A stretch of 46,007 nt of DNA from an uncultured Clostridium sp. (GTDB lineage Bacteria; Bacillota; Clostridia; Lachnospirales; Lachnospiraceae), in contig CAMWYM010000012.1 of assembly GCA_947178475.1 (NCBI GenBank), positions 1-46,007 on the forward strand. Reading direction: 5' to 3'. The position numbers and the translations under genes were made by a program. Positions 1 to 7,727 of the stretch are shown in pieces. Under the pieces are notes generated by a model that worked only from the letters and a program-made list of their open reading frames with translations, was not told the DNA's origin and did no database searches. Every line of letters starts with the position of its first letter. The first letter of the stretch is position 1.

Positions 1-286
1 GCTCACCCAAATCATCTACCCAGTATATCTTTGCCAGCGTATCATCTAACGGCAGTCCCACGGCAGCTCCTGCCGGAGATACATGTTTGAAGGAGGTTGC
101 TGCCGGAAGTCCCGTCGCCTCCTTGAGCTCCTTTACCAGCTGCCAGCCGTTAAAGGCGTCCAAAAAATTGATATAACCGGGTTTACCGTTTAACACAGTA
201 ACCGGTAAATCGCTTCCGTCCTCCATAAAAATCCTTGACGGCTTCTGATTAGGATTACACCCATACTTTAATTGAATCTCTTTCAT
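1..286 (-). CDS. AICAR transformylase (stand-alone PurH transformylase domain), N-terminal fragment
   Basis: The first 95 codons are visible; the rest runs off the left edge. The fragment carries the [11 protein letters not shown] segment typical of phosphoribosylaminoimidazolecarboxamide formyltransferase, which transfers a formyl group from 10-formyl-THF to AICAR in the penultimate step of IMP synthesis. Because this domain begins at the N-terminus, there is no fused MGS-like cyclohydrolase domain in front of it as in ordinary PurH. The ATG at 286 is preferred: AGGAGG lies 6 bases upstream, whereas an in-frame ATG at 292 abuts that site directly. It follows purO by 18 bases on the same strand, so the two finish IMP synthesis from one transcript. 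Identity is based on motif and neighbour. Confidence 0.85.
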   Translation of the reverse strand, partial: MKEIQLKYGCNPNQKPSRIFMEDGSDLPVTVLNGKPGYINFLDAFNGWQLVKELKEATGLPAATSFKHVSPAGAAVGLPLDDTLAKIYWVDDLGE

Positions 287-304
287 TTTCATCCTCCTAC
301 TATA

Positions 305-1024
305 TTATTCCTGACTGTTTTTGTTGATAATGCGTGTCTCATATTTACCTGTTGCTATATCGATAAAGCGGACAAACAAAGAAACCTTATTGTCCTCATT
401 CAGGCTGTTCCATACCATATCCGTAAAACTGTCTATATCTCCTCTTATCCCTACACGCTTAGGCTCACCCTCAAAGCTTGGAAGCGGTTCCTCATTTCTG
501 GCATATGTATGAATGAAACGCCCCTCTCCCAGCTTAGGGTTTTCGTAAGAAAATGTATAACGGCTGCAGGAATCAGCATCTCCATCAGCGCTCTTTAGAA
601 TAGACATGGAATAATCAAATCTGCCATTCGCTATGTGCAGGACTCCTGAAATACGCGGTGTAAAATTAGGACCATCCGGCTCAAACTCCCTTGTCCGCAA
701 TGCCTGTTCAAAGGTCAGCTCCCCGTCCAGACCATCATAAACGGTATCCGTCTGATCTCCATTGGTGACAATCGTTCTGTTGCCCAGAACACGCACTGGA
801 GCATAAATGATCAAGCTTGGGTCCTCCAGCTTTGCTGGGTCAAAGGCCTCCGTGCGGATTCCCTCTCCCTCGGTCACAAACACACGATTTCGGCTGTTTG
901 AACTCCTTCCCATAATAAAATAAGCAGTCACCGCCTTTGTTCCATCCTCTGTCAAACCGATTACAATTCCCCTACCGGGATATGCATTGCCTTTTAACTC
1001 TTCCTCTAATGATATCTTCTGCAT
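305..1024 (-). CDS. purO: IMP cyclohydrolase, PurO type
   Basis: A 239-residue protein resembling the archaeal-type IMP cyclohydrolase family (IMP_cyclohyd). It would close FAICAR to IMP, the last step of purine synthesis. Recognisable segments are the N-terminal NAYPGRGIVIG and AYFIMGRSSNSRNR stretches, and the acidic region around FEPDGPNFTPRISG. It is unrelated in fold to the MGS-like domain that does this job in bifunctional PurH. The start is an ATG with AAGGAGGA about nine bases upstream. It is followed closely by the stand-alone AICAR transformylase, which supplies its substrate. A good sigma-A-like promoter lies just upstream (1059-1087). Confidence 0.88.
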   Translation of the reverse strand: MQKISLEEELKGNAYPGRGIVIGLTEDGTKAVTAYFIMGRSSNSRNRVFVTEGEGIRTEAFDPAKLEDPSLIIYAPVRVLGNRTIVTNGDQTDTVYDGLDGELTFEQALRTREFEPDGPNFTPRISGVLHIANGRFDYSMSILKSADGDADSCSRYTFSYENPKLGEGRFIHTYARNEEPLPSFEGEPKRVGIRGDIDSFTDMVWNSLNEDNKVSLFVRFIDIATGKYETRIINKNSQE

Positions 1025-1058
1025 ACCGAAACATCCTCCTTAATCAAAACATAAGGGT

Positions 1059-1087
1059 ATCATATCGAAAAAACGCTTTGAATGCAA
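1059..1087 (-). promoter_or_regulatory. Promoter of the purO operon
   Basis: On the minus strand TTGCAT (1082-1087) and TATGAT (1059-1064) are separated by exactly 17 bases. The predicted transcript would begin about 28 bases before the purO ATG. It lies in the gap between marR and purO, so purO can be transcribed independently of marR. Read by eye only. Confidence 0.6.
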
Positions 1088-1101
1088 GACCTTCCTCAGA
1101 C

Positions 1102-1641
1102 TTATTTTTCAAAACCCTCTCCTCCTCTTATCTTCCTCTGTTCATCGGCAATTTCATTTACTATATCAAAAACACTGTTGGCCAGCGTCAAGAGCCGGTC
1201 CATATCCTCTTCTCCCATACGCCGTATAATTTCTTCAATTATTGCATGTTTTTCTGCCCTATCGCTCTCACAGATTTCTCTTCCTTTCTTGGTCAGCGTG
1301 ATATAAACATTTCTCCGGTCAGTTTTTGAGTGATTTCGCTGAACTAACCCCTTTTTCTCCAAAATGCTGATTTTCTTTGATGCAGCAGACATGCTCATTC
1401 CTGTCACCTTGATGATTTCTCCAAGAGTGATTCCCACCTCTTCTGATACATCTGCCTTGGGCAGCACCTGTACACAGCACTTCTTTCCACTTTTTGCATC
1501 CAACATCATGGCTATTCCCGACAAAATAAAAAATTCTACATTAGGAAGACCTCCGTCACCCCTTAATGCCCTCTGGCTTTGATGAAACCTATTCAAAACC
1601 ATATATACCTTTTTGGCGGTTTCACTCATTTTATTTTCCAT
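1102..1641 (-). CDS. MarR-family transcriptional regulator
   Basis: A 179-residue winged-helix regulator. The central part (VGITLGEIIKVTGMSMSAAS then KKISILEKKGLVQRNHS) is the recognition-helix region, followed by the wing TDRRNVYITLTKKG and a long C-terminal dimerisation helix, as in MarR proteins. A longer TTG-started reading is possible. I chose the ATG at 1641 because GAGGAG lies nine bases upstream. It precedes purO, but a separate promoter sits between them, so a purine role is not implied. A perfect palindrome upstream (1698-1715) suggests autorepression. The ligand and targets are unknown. Confidence 0.85.
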   Translation of the reverse strand: MENKMSETAKKVYMVLNRFHQSQRALRGDGGLPNVEFFILSGIAMMLDAKSGKKCCVQVLPKADVSEEVGITLGEIIKVTGMSMSAASKKISILEKKGLVQRNHSKTDRRNVYITLTKKGREICESDRAEKHAIIEEIIRRMGEEDMDRLLTLANSVFDIVNEIADEQRKIRGGEGFEK

Positions 1642-1697
1642 TCCTGACAACTCCTCTTTGACAGACAAAAAAGTCCAGCCAACCGCATACCCTTAAT

Positions 1698-1715
1698 ATG
1701 AGAAAGTTTTCTCAT
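1698..1715. promoter_or_regulatory. Candidate MarR operator palindrome
   Basis: ATGAGAAA and TTTCTCAT form a perfect 8-base inverted repeat around a 2-base centre. It lies 57 bases upstream of the marR start, directly before a TATTAA that could act as a -10. The 18-bp size is typical of MarR-family operators. Binding is inferred from position and symmetry. Confidence 0.5.
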
Positions 1716-1767
1716 CCTAAAGACTATCCTTCTACATGACTGAACCTCATTGTCCCATTAAAAATAT

Positions 1768-4080
1768 TTACTGTAAATTCTTATAAACAACTTTCTTCTT
1801 GTTCTTTTTCTCCTTATAGAGATTAGTATCGGCAGCATTTAACACATGATCCAAATTCGTATTTTCGTCAATCACAAATTCATGGGTGCCAATACTCATA
1901 TTTACATAGTACGGCTTGTCATTCTCATTCATTTTGGCAAGAATACTATGAATCCGCTGCTTTAACTCATCGGCAAAATTATCATTGCTGACAATGGCAA
2001 AGGCTGCAAACTCATCTCCACCCATCCTTGCCACCACATCAGACTGCCGGAAGGATTCCGACAAGGCCTTAGCAATCGTCTTCAGAGAAAAATCACCTTC
2101 ATCATGGCCAAACTCGTCATTTACAATCTTCAGGTTATCCATATCTGCATAGACTGCAATAGCCTTCCTGCCATAGTTCCGCTCATCTGTCAGGATTCCG
2201 TTGACCGTATCCAGAAAACCTCTCCGGTTTGCAATTCCGGTCAGAGGATCCGAATGACTCATAATATCCAGCACCTTGTTGTTTTCAACCATCTTTGCCA
2301 GATTCAGTTCCAGCTCCTGCTTAATGGCATTCTGTTTGTTTAAGATTTCCAGCACCTCTAAAGAAACGCTTACCTGACTGGCAATCTGCAAAACATAACT
2401 GAATTCATTAATCCCTGCCTCAGCCAAAATGAGGCCATATTGCTCCTCCTTGGAAAACAGCGGCAGCACTACTATATCATACCTCCGCGTGGATGGTAGA
2501 TTCTTATAGGAGAACAGCTCTGCAGAGGTAATTCTCTCAGCCTCTCCCTCAAAAATACAGTACTTGTCCTCGTCATAGAATGCCCGCACATAAATGCCGT
2601 CCGGTCCTTTCCAATCCTCCCCATCCTTGTGTTCTATCACACATCCATAGCTCAGAATGTAGCTGGAAGGAAACTCCATTCTTCTCAGTTTATCAAGAAT
2701 ACCCTTATATTTCTTACGTTCATAATCGGAAAACTGCAGGACATCCCTCGTGATGTTGGCCAGCACAATCTGAAAAACCTTAGTCCTCTCACGACTAGCC
2801 ATCATCTGCTTTGTAAACAAATCCATAAAGTCCTGATTTATCTTTGTTATACCCCCTAAGAGACTCAGCCTGTCAGCTTCTTCCTTTATCCGTGGACCTA
2901 CATACTCATATAACATATGGTTAATGGACAGCAGCAGGTTCAGATTAATATAGCCGGCATCGTACGTCTTACTGAATTTGTAATATTCCTTGCCAAACTC
3001 TTCCAAATCCAGCTTAAGCCTTCCGTCATCGTCAACAAGATGGAGAAAATAATCTATATACTCCTCTAAAAGCTTCTTTACCTGGACAGTCTGTCTGCTC
3101 TCAAAATAGTTGTTATAATGTTTATTGAAGATTTCCTCCGCCAGTTTTTTTACAAAATCAGCATCTACATCTTCCATTGTCAATTCAAGCTTATGTTCGT
3201 CCACATCGCCGCACCCACAGGATTGCCTAGCCACCAAACGGGATTTAACACTTTTGTTGACAATCTCACCGTTCATGACATTCGGACATTCCATAACCGC
3301 CAGATAAGCCAGTTCTCTTGTATCTGCCCTGACACTGGTTAATTTGGGTTCTAACAACATGGCTGTAGGACTGTCATCAAAACCAGTGATCAGAATATCT
3401 CTGCCCGGTTGCAGTTTAAGCTTACGGAGTACATTATACGCACCCACTGCCATCTGGTCATTGGCACAGACTATCGCTTCAATATCCGGATGTCTTTTAA
3501 TCAGCTCCTCAACAACTCCCTCAGAATATTCAGAGAAATTGCCGTAGACAATCCAGTCTTCCTCTGCTGGCAGATTCCTCTGAGCCATTGTATCTTTAAA
3601 TACATCCAGTCTCTCCTGTGCATCCATACTGGTATTAACCGGACCGCTTACAAATCCAATCTTTGTACAATGATGCTTATCAATCAAATGAAGAATTGCC
3701 TCCTGAAGTCCTGCCTTGTTATCTACACAAATGCTGGAGCACCCATCCTGCTGCCCCGCCAGCAGAATAACCGGAACATCCCCTACTTTTTGTAAAAACT
3801 CTTTCTTTTCCTGGTCATTTAAAAAGGACATAACTGTTCCGTATTCAATGATAATCGCATCAAATGTATTCGATTCAATAAAAGAATAGAGAGTATTATA
3901 CTGATACCGATAGCAGTTGGAATCAAAATCATCATATTTTGCATTCACAATACCCGCCGGCAGAAGAAATAGATTGGCATCAATTTCTTTGGCTCCCATT
4001 AATGCCCCTTCACATATGGCATGAGAAAACTCATTTTCCAGCATAGCTACGAAAAGTGCAATATTCTTACGTTTATTCAT
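1768..4080 (-). CDS. Diguanylate cyclase with LacI-type ligand-binding sensor domain
   Basis: A 770-residue protein predicted to make cyclic di-GMP from GTP. Residues 1 to about 300 resemble the LacI/RbsR periplasmic-binding fold (VSGPVNTSMDAQERLDVF, ANDQMAVGAYNVLRK, ITGFDDSPTAMLLEPKLTSV), ending in a Cys-rich SCGCG motif. A helical and GAF-like middle follows, then a C-terminal GGDEF domain with GGDEF at residues 687-691. The inhibitory I-site RQSD is at 678-681, five residues before the active site, so product inhibition is likely. There is no signal peptide, HTH or membrane segment, so the sensor should read a cytoplasmic small molecule. The ATG at 4080 has GGAG nine bases upstream. It stands alone between ribF and marR. 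Confidence 0.88.
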   Translation of the reverse strand: MNKRKNIALFVAMLENEFSHAICEGALMGAKEIDANLFLLPAGIVNAKYDDFDSNCYRYQYNTLYSFIESNTFDAIIIEYGTVMSFLNDQEKKEFLQKVGDVPVILLAGQQDGCSSICVDNKAGLQEAILHLIDKHHCTKIGFVSGPVNTSMDAQERLDVFKDTMAQRNLPAEEDWIVYGNFSEYSEGVVEELIKRHPDIEAIVCANDQMAVGAYNVLRKLKLQPGRDILITGFDDSPTAMLLEPKLTSVRADTRELAYLAVMECPNVMNGEIVNKSVKSRLVARQSCGCGDVDEHKLELTMEDVDADFVKKLAEEIFNKHYNNYFESRQTVQVKKLLEEYIDYFLHLVDDDGRLKLDLEEFGKEYYKFSKTYDAGYINLNLLLSINHMLYEYVGPRIKEEADRLSLLGGITKINQDFMDLFTKQMMASRERTKVFQIVLANITRDVLQFSDYERKKYKGILDKLRRMEFPSSYILSYGCVIEHKDGEDWKGPDGIYVRAFYDEDKYCIFEGEAERITSAELFSYKNLPSTRRYDIVVLPLFSKEEQYGLILAEAGINEFSYVLQIASQVSVSLEVLEILNKQNAIKQELELNLAKMVENNKVLDIMSHSDPLTGIANRRGFLDTVNGILTDERNYGRKAIAVYADMDNLKIVNDEFGHDEGDFSLKTIAKALSESFRQSDVVARMGGDEFAAFAIVSNDNFADELKQRIHSILAKMNENDKPYYVNMSIGTHEFVIDENTNLDHVLNAADTNLYKEKKNKKKVVYKNLQ

Positions 4081-4321
4081 CAGACCTATCTCCATAATTT
4101 TTATATCATGTACTTTATACATTCAATAAAGCACACAAATTCATCCCTACAAGCGAATGAATATGTGTACATTATCTTATAAATGCCGTTGACTTCCATT
4201 AATTGATCATTTGCTGCTCAAAACTATAATTATATACATTATACAATACAATAGTAAATAATTCCAGTAAAATTTTATGGCTATATAGCTTATTTATATT
4301 GTCCTTTTTTGTTGCGGTCTG

Positions 4322-5236
4322 TCAGCCGTTTTCCAACATCATGGCAATATCGTTTCCTATCTGCTGTCGAAGCTCCTCTACATTGGCAAATTTCTCCTCC
4401 GGACGTATAAAATATAACAGCTCTGTCTTCAACTCCCTGCCATAAAGATTTCCGTTATATCCTATAATATGTGTTTCCAAGCCTACCCTGTGTCGCCCCT
4501 CTATTGTCGGCTTTTTCCCCAAATTGCTGATTGCCTTATAGTAATATCCGTCAATCAGCACCCGGCTGGCATAGACACCATAAGCAGGAATAAGCTTATG
4601 CTCTGGAACGTTCTGGTTAATGGTCGGATATCCGATAGTGTGGCCGAGGCGTTTTCCCTCTATCACTGTACCAAAAAGAAAATAAGGATTTCCCAGCATC
4701 TCATTTGCAATATGGAAATGTGTTTCCAGCATATCCCGTATCTGTGTAGAATTTACCACCTTACCGTGCAGTGTCTTTTTGGCCATGGCATGCACCTCAA
4801 AACGGTATTGCGCTCCCATGGACTGCAATAAACTTACATTCCCCCGTCTTCCCTTGCCAAAGTGAAAATCCTCTCCTACATAAACAGCCCTGACTCCCAG
4901 CTGTTTCACCAGATATCCCTCTACAAAATCCTCTGGTGATATAGAACTAAATGCCTTTGTAAAAGGATATTCCAACAAAATATCCACCCCTAGCTCTGAA
5001 AAGTACAGTGCCTTTTCCTCCGACGTATAAATATTCTTTGTGGAGCCACCGGTAAGTACATAGGCAGGATTGCTGCCAAAAGTAAAGATCAGTGCCTGCC
5101 GTCCCTTCATCTTTTCCTCATTCAGTCCGTTAATCAACATCTGATGTCCCAGATGAATACCGTCAAATTTGCCCAAGGCAATTGCTGTCCTCATCGTATG
5201 AAATTGTCTTGCTTCTTCATTTTGTAAATAAATCAT
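4322..5236 (-). CDS. ribF: Bifunctional riboflavin kinase / FAD synthetase
   Basis: A 304-residue RibF, which phosphorylates riboflavin to FMN and adenylates FMN to FAD. The N-terminal adenylyltransferase half shows GKFDGIHLGHQ near residue 22 and the later ISPEDFV and GEDFHFGKGR segments. The C-terminal kinase half shows GYPTINQNV and LETHIIGYNGNLYG. Length is normal for the family. The ATG has GAGG six bases upstream. It closes the rimP-to-ribF run and lies 83 bases after truB. I looked for an FMN riboswitch in that gap and found none, as expected for an operon-internal ribF. Confidence 0.96.
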   Translation of the reverse strand: MIYLQNEEARQFHTMRTAIALGKFDGIHLGHQMLINGLNEEKMKGRQALIFTFGSNPAYVLTGGSTKNIYTSEEKALYFSELGVDILLEYPFTKAFSSISPEDFVEGYLVKQLGVRAVYVGEDFHFGKGRRGNVSLLQSMGAQYRFEVHAMAKKTLHGKVVNSTQIRDMLETHFHIANEMLGNPYFLFGTVIEGKRLGHTIGYPTINQNVPEHKLIPAYGVYASRVLIDGYYYKAISNLGKKPTIEGRHRVGLETHIIGYNGNLYGRELKTELLYFIRPEEKFANVEELRQQIGNDIAMMLENG

Positions 5237-5319
5237 ATTCTACCTCTGTTGATTGGTAACCAAACCTGCCTGCAGGCTCCGTTTGCTACGGTAACCGCTA
5301 AATTGTGCACAGGCACCGC

Positions 5320-6309
5320 TTACAAAAACATCTTGTCTGCTTTCCATGCATGTATTTTCCCGTTATACTGATAAATAGCAGTAAATCTGCCATCCTTATC
5401 ATATACAAGGCATTTATCTAACTCCTTCGGTCTGCCCCTTTTCTCTCCATCTCCGTTTGGCGCATCACCACTGATAAAATCTTCTGCCTTCAGAATATTT
5501 CCGTTTAGCAGCTTTCCATTTCCCTCCTCGGTAACCTGATACCTGTCCAGTTCTGGAAACAGTTCATCAACAGCAATAATATGTGCCAAAAGGGCATCCC
5601 CCTTTTCCGGCTGTTTTGCTGTTTTACACTCCTCTGGTTGCGGGCTACCCACCAGCTTCTCAATCTCTTCAAGCGTCAAGGCATCCTCGCTGGTAAATTT
5701 TCTTCCCGCCCCGGCAGCATTCACACTGCTGCGTATCAATTTATCCATAACTCCGCCACAGCCCAGTCTCTCACCGATATCTCTGCACAAACTCCGAATA
5801 TAGGTTCCCTTTCCACAGCAGACAGAAAACCTCACATACGGCAGACAGATATCCTGAATTTCAATCTCATGAATAACCACACGTCTTGGTTGTCTCTCAA
5901 TCTCTAAGCCCTGTCTTGCCAATTCATAAAGCTTTTTTCCGTTTACCTTAATTGCTGAATACATTGGCGGAATCTGGTCATATTCACCAACAAAAGACAT
6001 AATAGCTTCCCTAACCTCTTCCTCTGTCACATCAACTCTTCGTTGGCTTAAGATTTGTCCAGAGCTGTCCTCAGTATCTGTCGTCCTTCCAAGCAGCAGC
6101 GTAGCCTCATACTGCTTATCCTTATCCGTCAAAATATCACAAAGTTTGGTAGCTTTCCCCAGACACACCACCAAAACTCCCTCTGCATTAGGATCCAGTG
6201 TTCCTGTATGTCCAATTTTTTTCTGTTTTAAGATCCCCCTGAGCTTTGCCACCACATCAAAGGAAGTAAAGCCCGGCTCTTTATATACATTAATTACTCC
6301 GCTATACAA
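5320..6309 (-). CDS. truB: tRNA pseudouridine(55) synthase TruB
   Basis: A 329-residue TruB, which isomerises U55 in the T loop of tRNAs. The N-terminus GVINVYKEPGFTSFDVV and the catalytic-loop motif GHTGTLDPNAEGVL, with the nucleophilic Asp at about residue 41, are clear. The start must be the TTG at 6309: no ATG lies before the conserved N-terminus, and GGAGAG sits about eight bases upstream, overlapping the nrnA stop. The C-terminal part, roughly residues 210-290, is rich in charged residues and longer than the minimal family, but the catalytic domain is complete. It is tightly coupled to nrnA. Confidence 0.95.
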   Translation of the reverse strand: MYSGVINVYKEPGFTSFDVVAKLRGILKQKKIGHTGTLDPNAEGVLVVCLGKATKLCDILTDKDKQYEATLLLGRTTDTEDSSGQILSQRRVDVTEEEVREAIMSFVGEYDQIPPMYSAIKVNGKKLYELARQGLEIERQPRRVVIHEIEIQDICLPYVRFSVCCGKGTYIRSLCRDIGERLGCGGVMDKLIRSSVNAAGAGRKFTSEDALTLEEIEKLVGSPQPEECKTAKQPEKGDALLAHIIAVDELFPELDRYQVTEEGNGKLLNGNILKAEDFISGDAPNGDGEKRGRPKELDKCLVYDKDGRFTAIYQYNGKIHAWKADKMFL

Positions 6310-6312
6310 TAA

Positions 6313-7278
6313 CTACTCTCCATTCGCACTGTCAAGCTGTTCCTTAATCAAATCGGTCACTCTCAATATAATGGTATCCTTATCTCCTTCCACTTCACAG
6401 CCAGCGGCCCGGATATGTCCTCCTCCTCCCATAGAGCAGGCAATAAGATTCACATTTACCTTTTCATTGGAACGCAGAGAACACTTAAAGGTTCCCTTTT
6501 TCGGATACTCATACATCCATAACGCACACTCTACACCATCCGTAATCCGCAACGCATCCACTACACCATCCGTATCCAGATTTGTTGCTCCCTGCTGGTC
6601 AAAATCCTCCTTAGCAAGACAGGAAACAATAACCTTTCCATCAAACATCAGAAATGCATTTTCCAATGCCTTTGCCAGCATTTTATTCTGCTTAAAGGTC
6701 TTTTTATAAAATGTTCCATCAATAACCAGAGAGCTTCTGGCACCCTTTTCAAGCAATATCCCTGCAATCTCCATGGTCTGCCTGGTAGTATTGGGGTGTT
6801 TAAATACTCCTGTGTCATGGACAATTCCAAGATACAGGCACTCTGCACACTCCTGACCTATTTTATCCTCGTCTAATAAGGTAAAAATTGCCTCTGCCGC
6901 CGCACTACACTCTGTCTTAAGAAAACAAACATCCCCATATCCCATGTTGCTGACATGATGATCCACACATAATGTACGTTTTGCTTCATGAAAATATGAC
7001 ACAAATTCCCCGTGACGTTCTAAATCCCCGCTGTCCAAAGAAATGCACAAATCATATTTCCTCTCCTTCTTGTCATGCAGAACACTTTCCGCACCCCGCA
7101 TAAACATAAACTCTTCCTTAAACTCATCTAAATAGATATCAACAGTTTTCTCAGGATAATTATCCAGCACATAATTATAAACACCAAGACATGACCCGAC
7201 ACAGTCACCATCTGGACGTATATGTCCCAGTATAACAATACTCTCTGCCCTCTCTATTTCCTTTATAAAGTCGTTCAC
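6313..7278 (-). CDS. nrnA: DHH-family oligoribonuclease / pAp phosphatase NrnA
   Basis: Predicted to degrade nano-RNA and dephosphorylate 3'-phosphoadenosine 5'-phosphate. The DHH domain shows GHIRPDGDCVGS near the N-terminus, SLDSGD, and the signature VDHHVSN; the DHHA1 domain ends in GGGGHIRAAG. I chose the GTG at 7278 because GGGAGGG lies five bases upstream and this places the first metal-binding motif at the usual distance from the N-terminus. An ATG at 7314 would add 12 residues but has AGGGG only two bases before it. It lies between rbfA and truB, the usual Firmicute arrangement. Confidence 0.92.
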   Translation of the reverse strand: MNDFIKEIERAESIVILGHIRPDGDCVGSCLGVYNYVLDNYPEKTVDIYLDEFKEEFMFMRGAESVLHDKKERKYDLCISLDSGDLERHGEFVSYFHEAKRTLCVDHHVSNMGYGDVCFLKTECSAAAEAIFTLLDEDKIGQECAECLYLGIVHDTGVFKHPNTTRQTMEIAGILLEKGARSSLVIDGTFYKKTFKQNKMLAKALENAFLMFDGKVIVSCLAKEDFDQQGATNLDTDGVVDALRITDGVECALWMYEYPKKGTFKCSLRSNEKVNVNLIACSMGGGGHIRAAGCEVEGDKDTIILRVTDLIKEQLDSANGE

Positions 7279-7323
7279 CGTTACCCTCCCTGATTTAGAG
7301 CCGCTAACAGACATTTCCCCTTT

Positions 7324-7695
7324 CTATGCCTGCCCCTCTTCATCTGATTTCACCACATCATCAATCTTTTTCGACATATTAATGGCATATTCAATGGACT
7401 GGTCAAGATAAAAGGTAAGCTCCGGCGTATTTCGCAGATTAATGCTTCTAGCCAGCTCTCTTCTGATATATCCGGCAGCACTTTGCAAGCCCGCCAGAGT
7501 ATCTGCCTTGGCCTGCTCATCCCCCAGCACAGAGATGTATGCCTTACACTCCTTTAAATCCGATGTCACACTGACGTGAGTTACTGATGTCATCTCATGA
7601 ATCCTAGGGTCCTTAATCTCCCTGCTGATTATCCTGGATAACTCCTTTTGTACCTCCCCATTAATACGTGTGTTTTTAATACTAGTATGCCTCAT
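7324..7695 (-). CDS. rbfA: 30S ribosome-binding factor RbfA
   Basis: A 123-residue RbfA, a KH-fold protein that binds immature 30S subunits and assists 16S rRNA maturation, notably in the cold. The sequence starts RHTSIKNTRINGEVQKELS and contains the conserved IKDPRI segment and the later RNTPELTFYLDQSIEYA. An AGGAA precedes the ATG. It is placed between infB (32-base gap) and nrnA, the conserved order. Confidence 0.95.
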   Translation of the reverse strand: MRHTSIKNTRINGEVQKELSRIISREIKDPRIHEMTSVTHVSVTSDLKECKAYISVLGDEQAKADTLAGLQSAAGYIRRELARSINLRNTPELTFYLDQSIEYAINMSKKIDDVVKSDEEGQA

Positions 7696-7727
7696 TCTAT
7701 TCCTTTCCTCAAATCCATACAGACAGC

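Noticed and set aside
4123..4321. Possible c-di-GMP riboswitch before the LacI-type cyclase
   Set aside because: The sequence is AT-rich, with no GGGACGCAAAG-like core. Only TATAAT boxes and a chance GCTATATAGC palindrome are seen.
5237..5319. Possible FMN riboswitch before ribF
   Set aside because: The gap holds palindromes such as GCCTGCAGGC and repeated GGTTACC, but none of the RFN conserved core.
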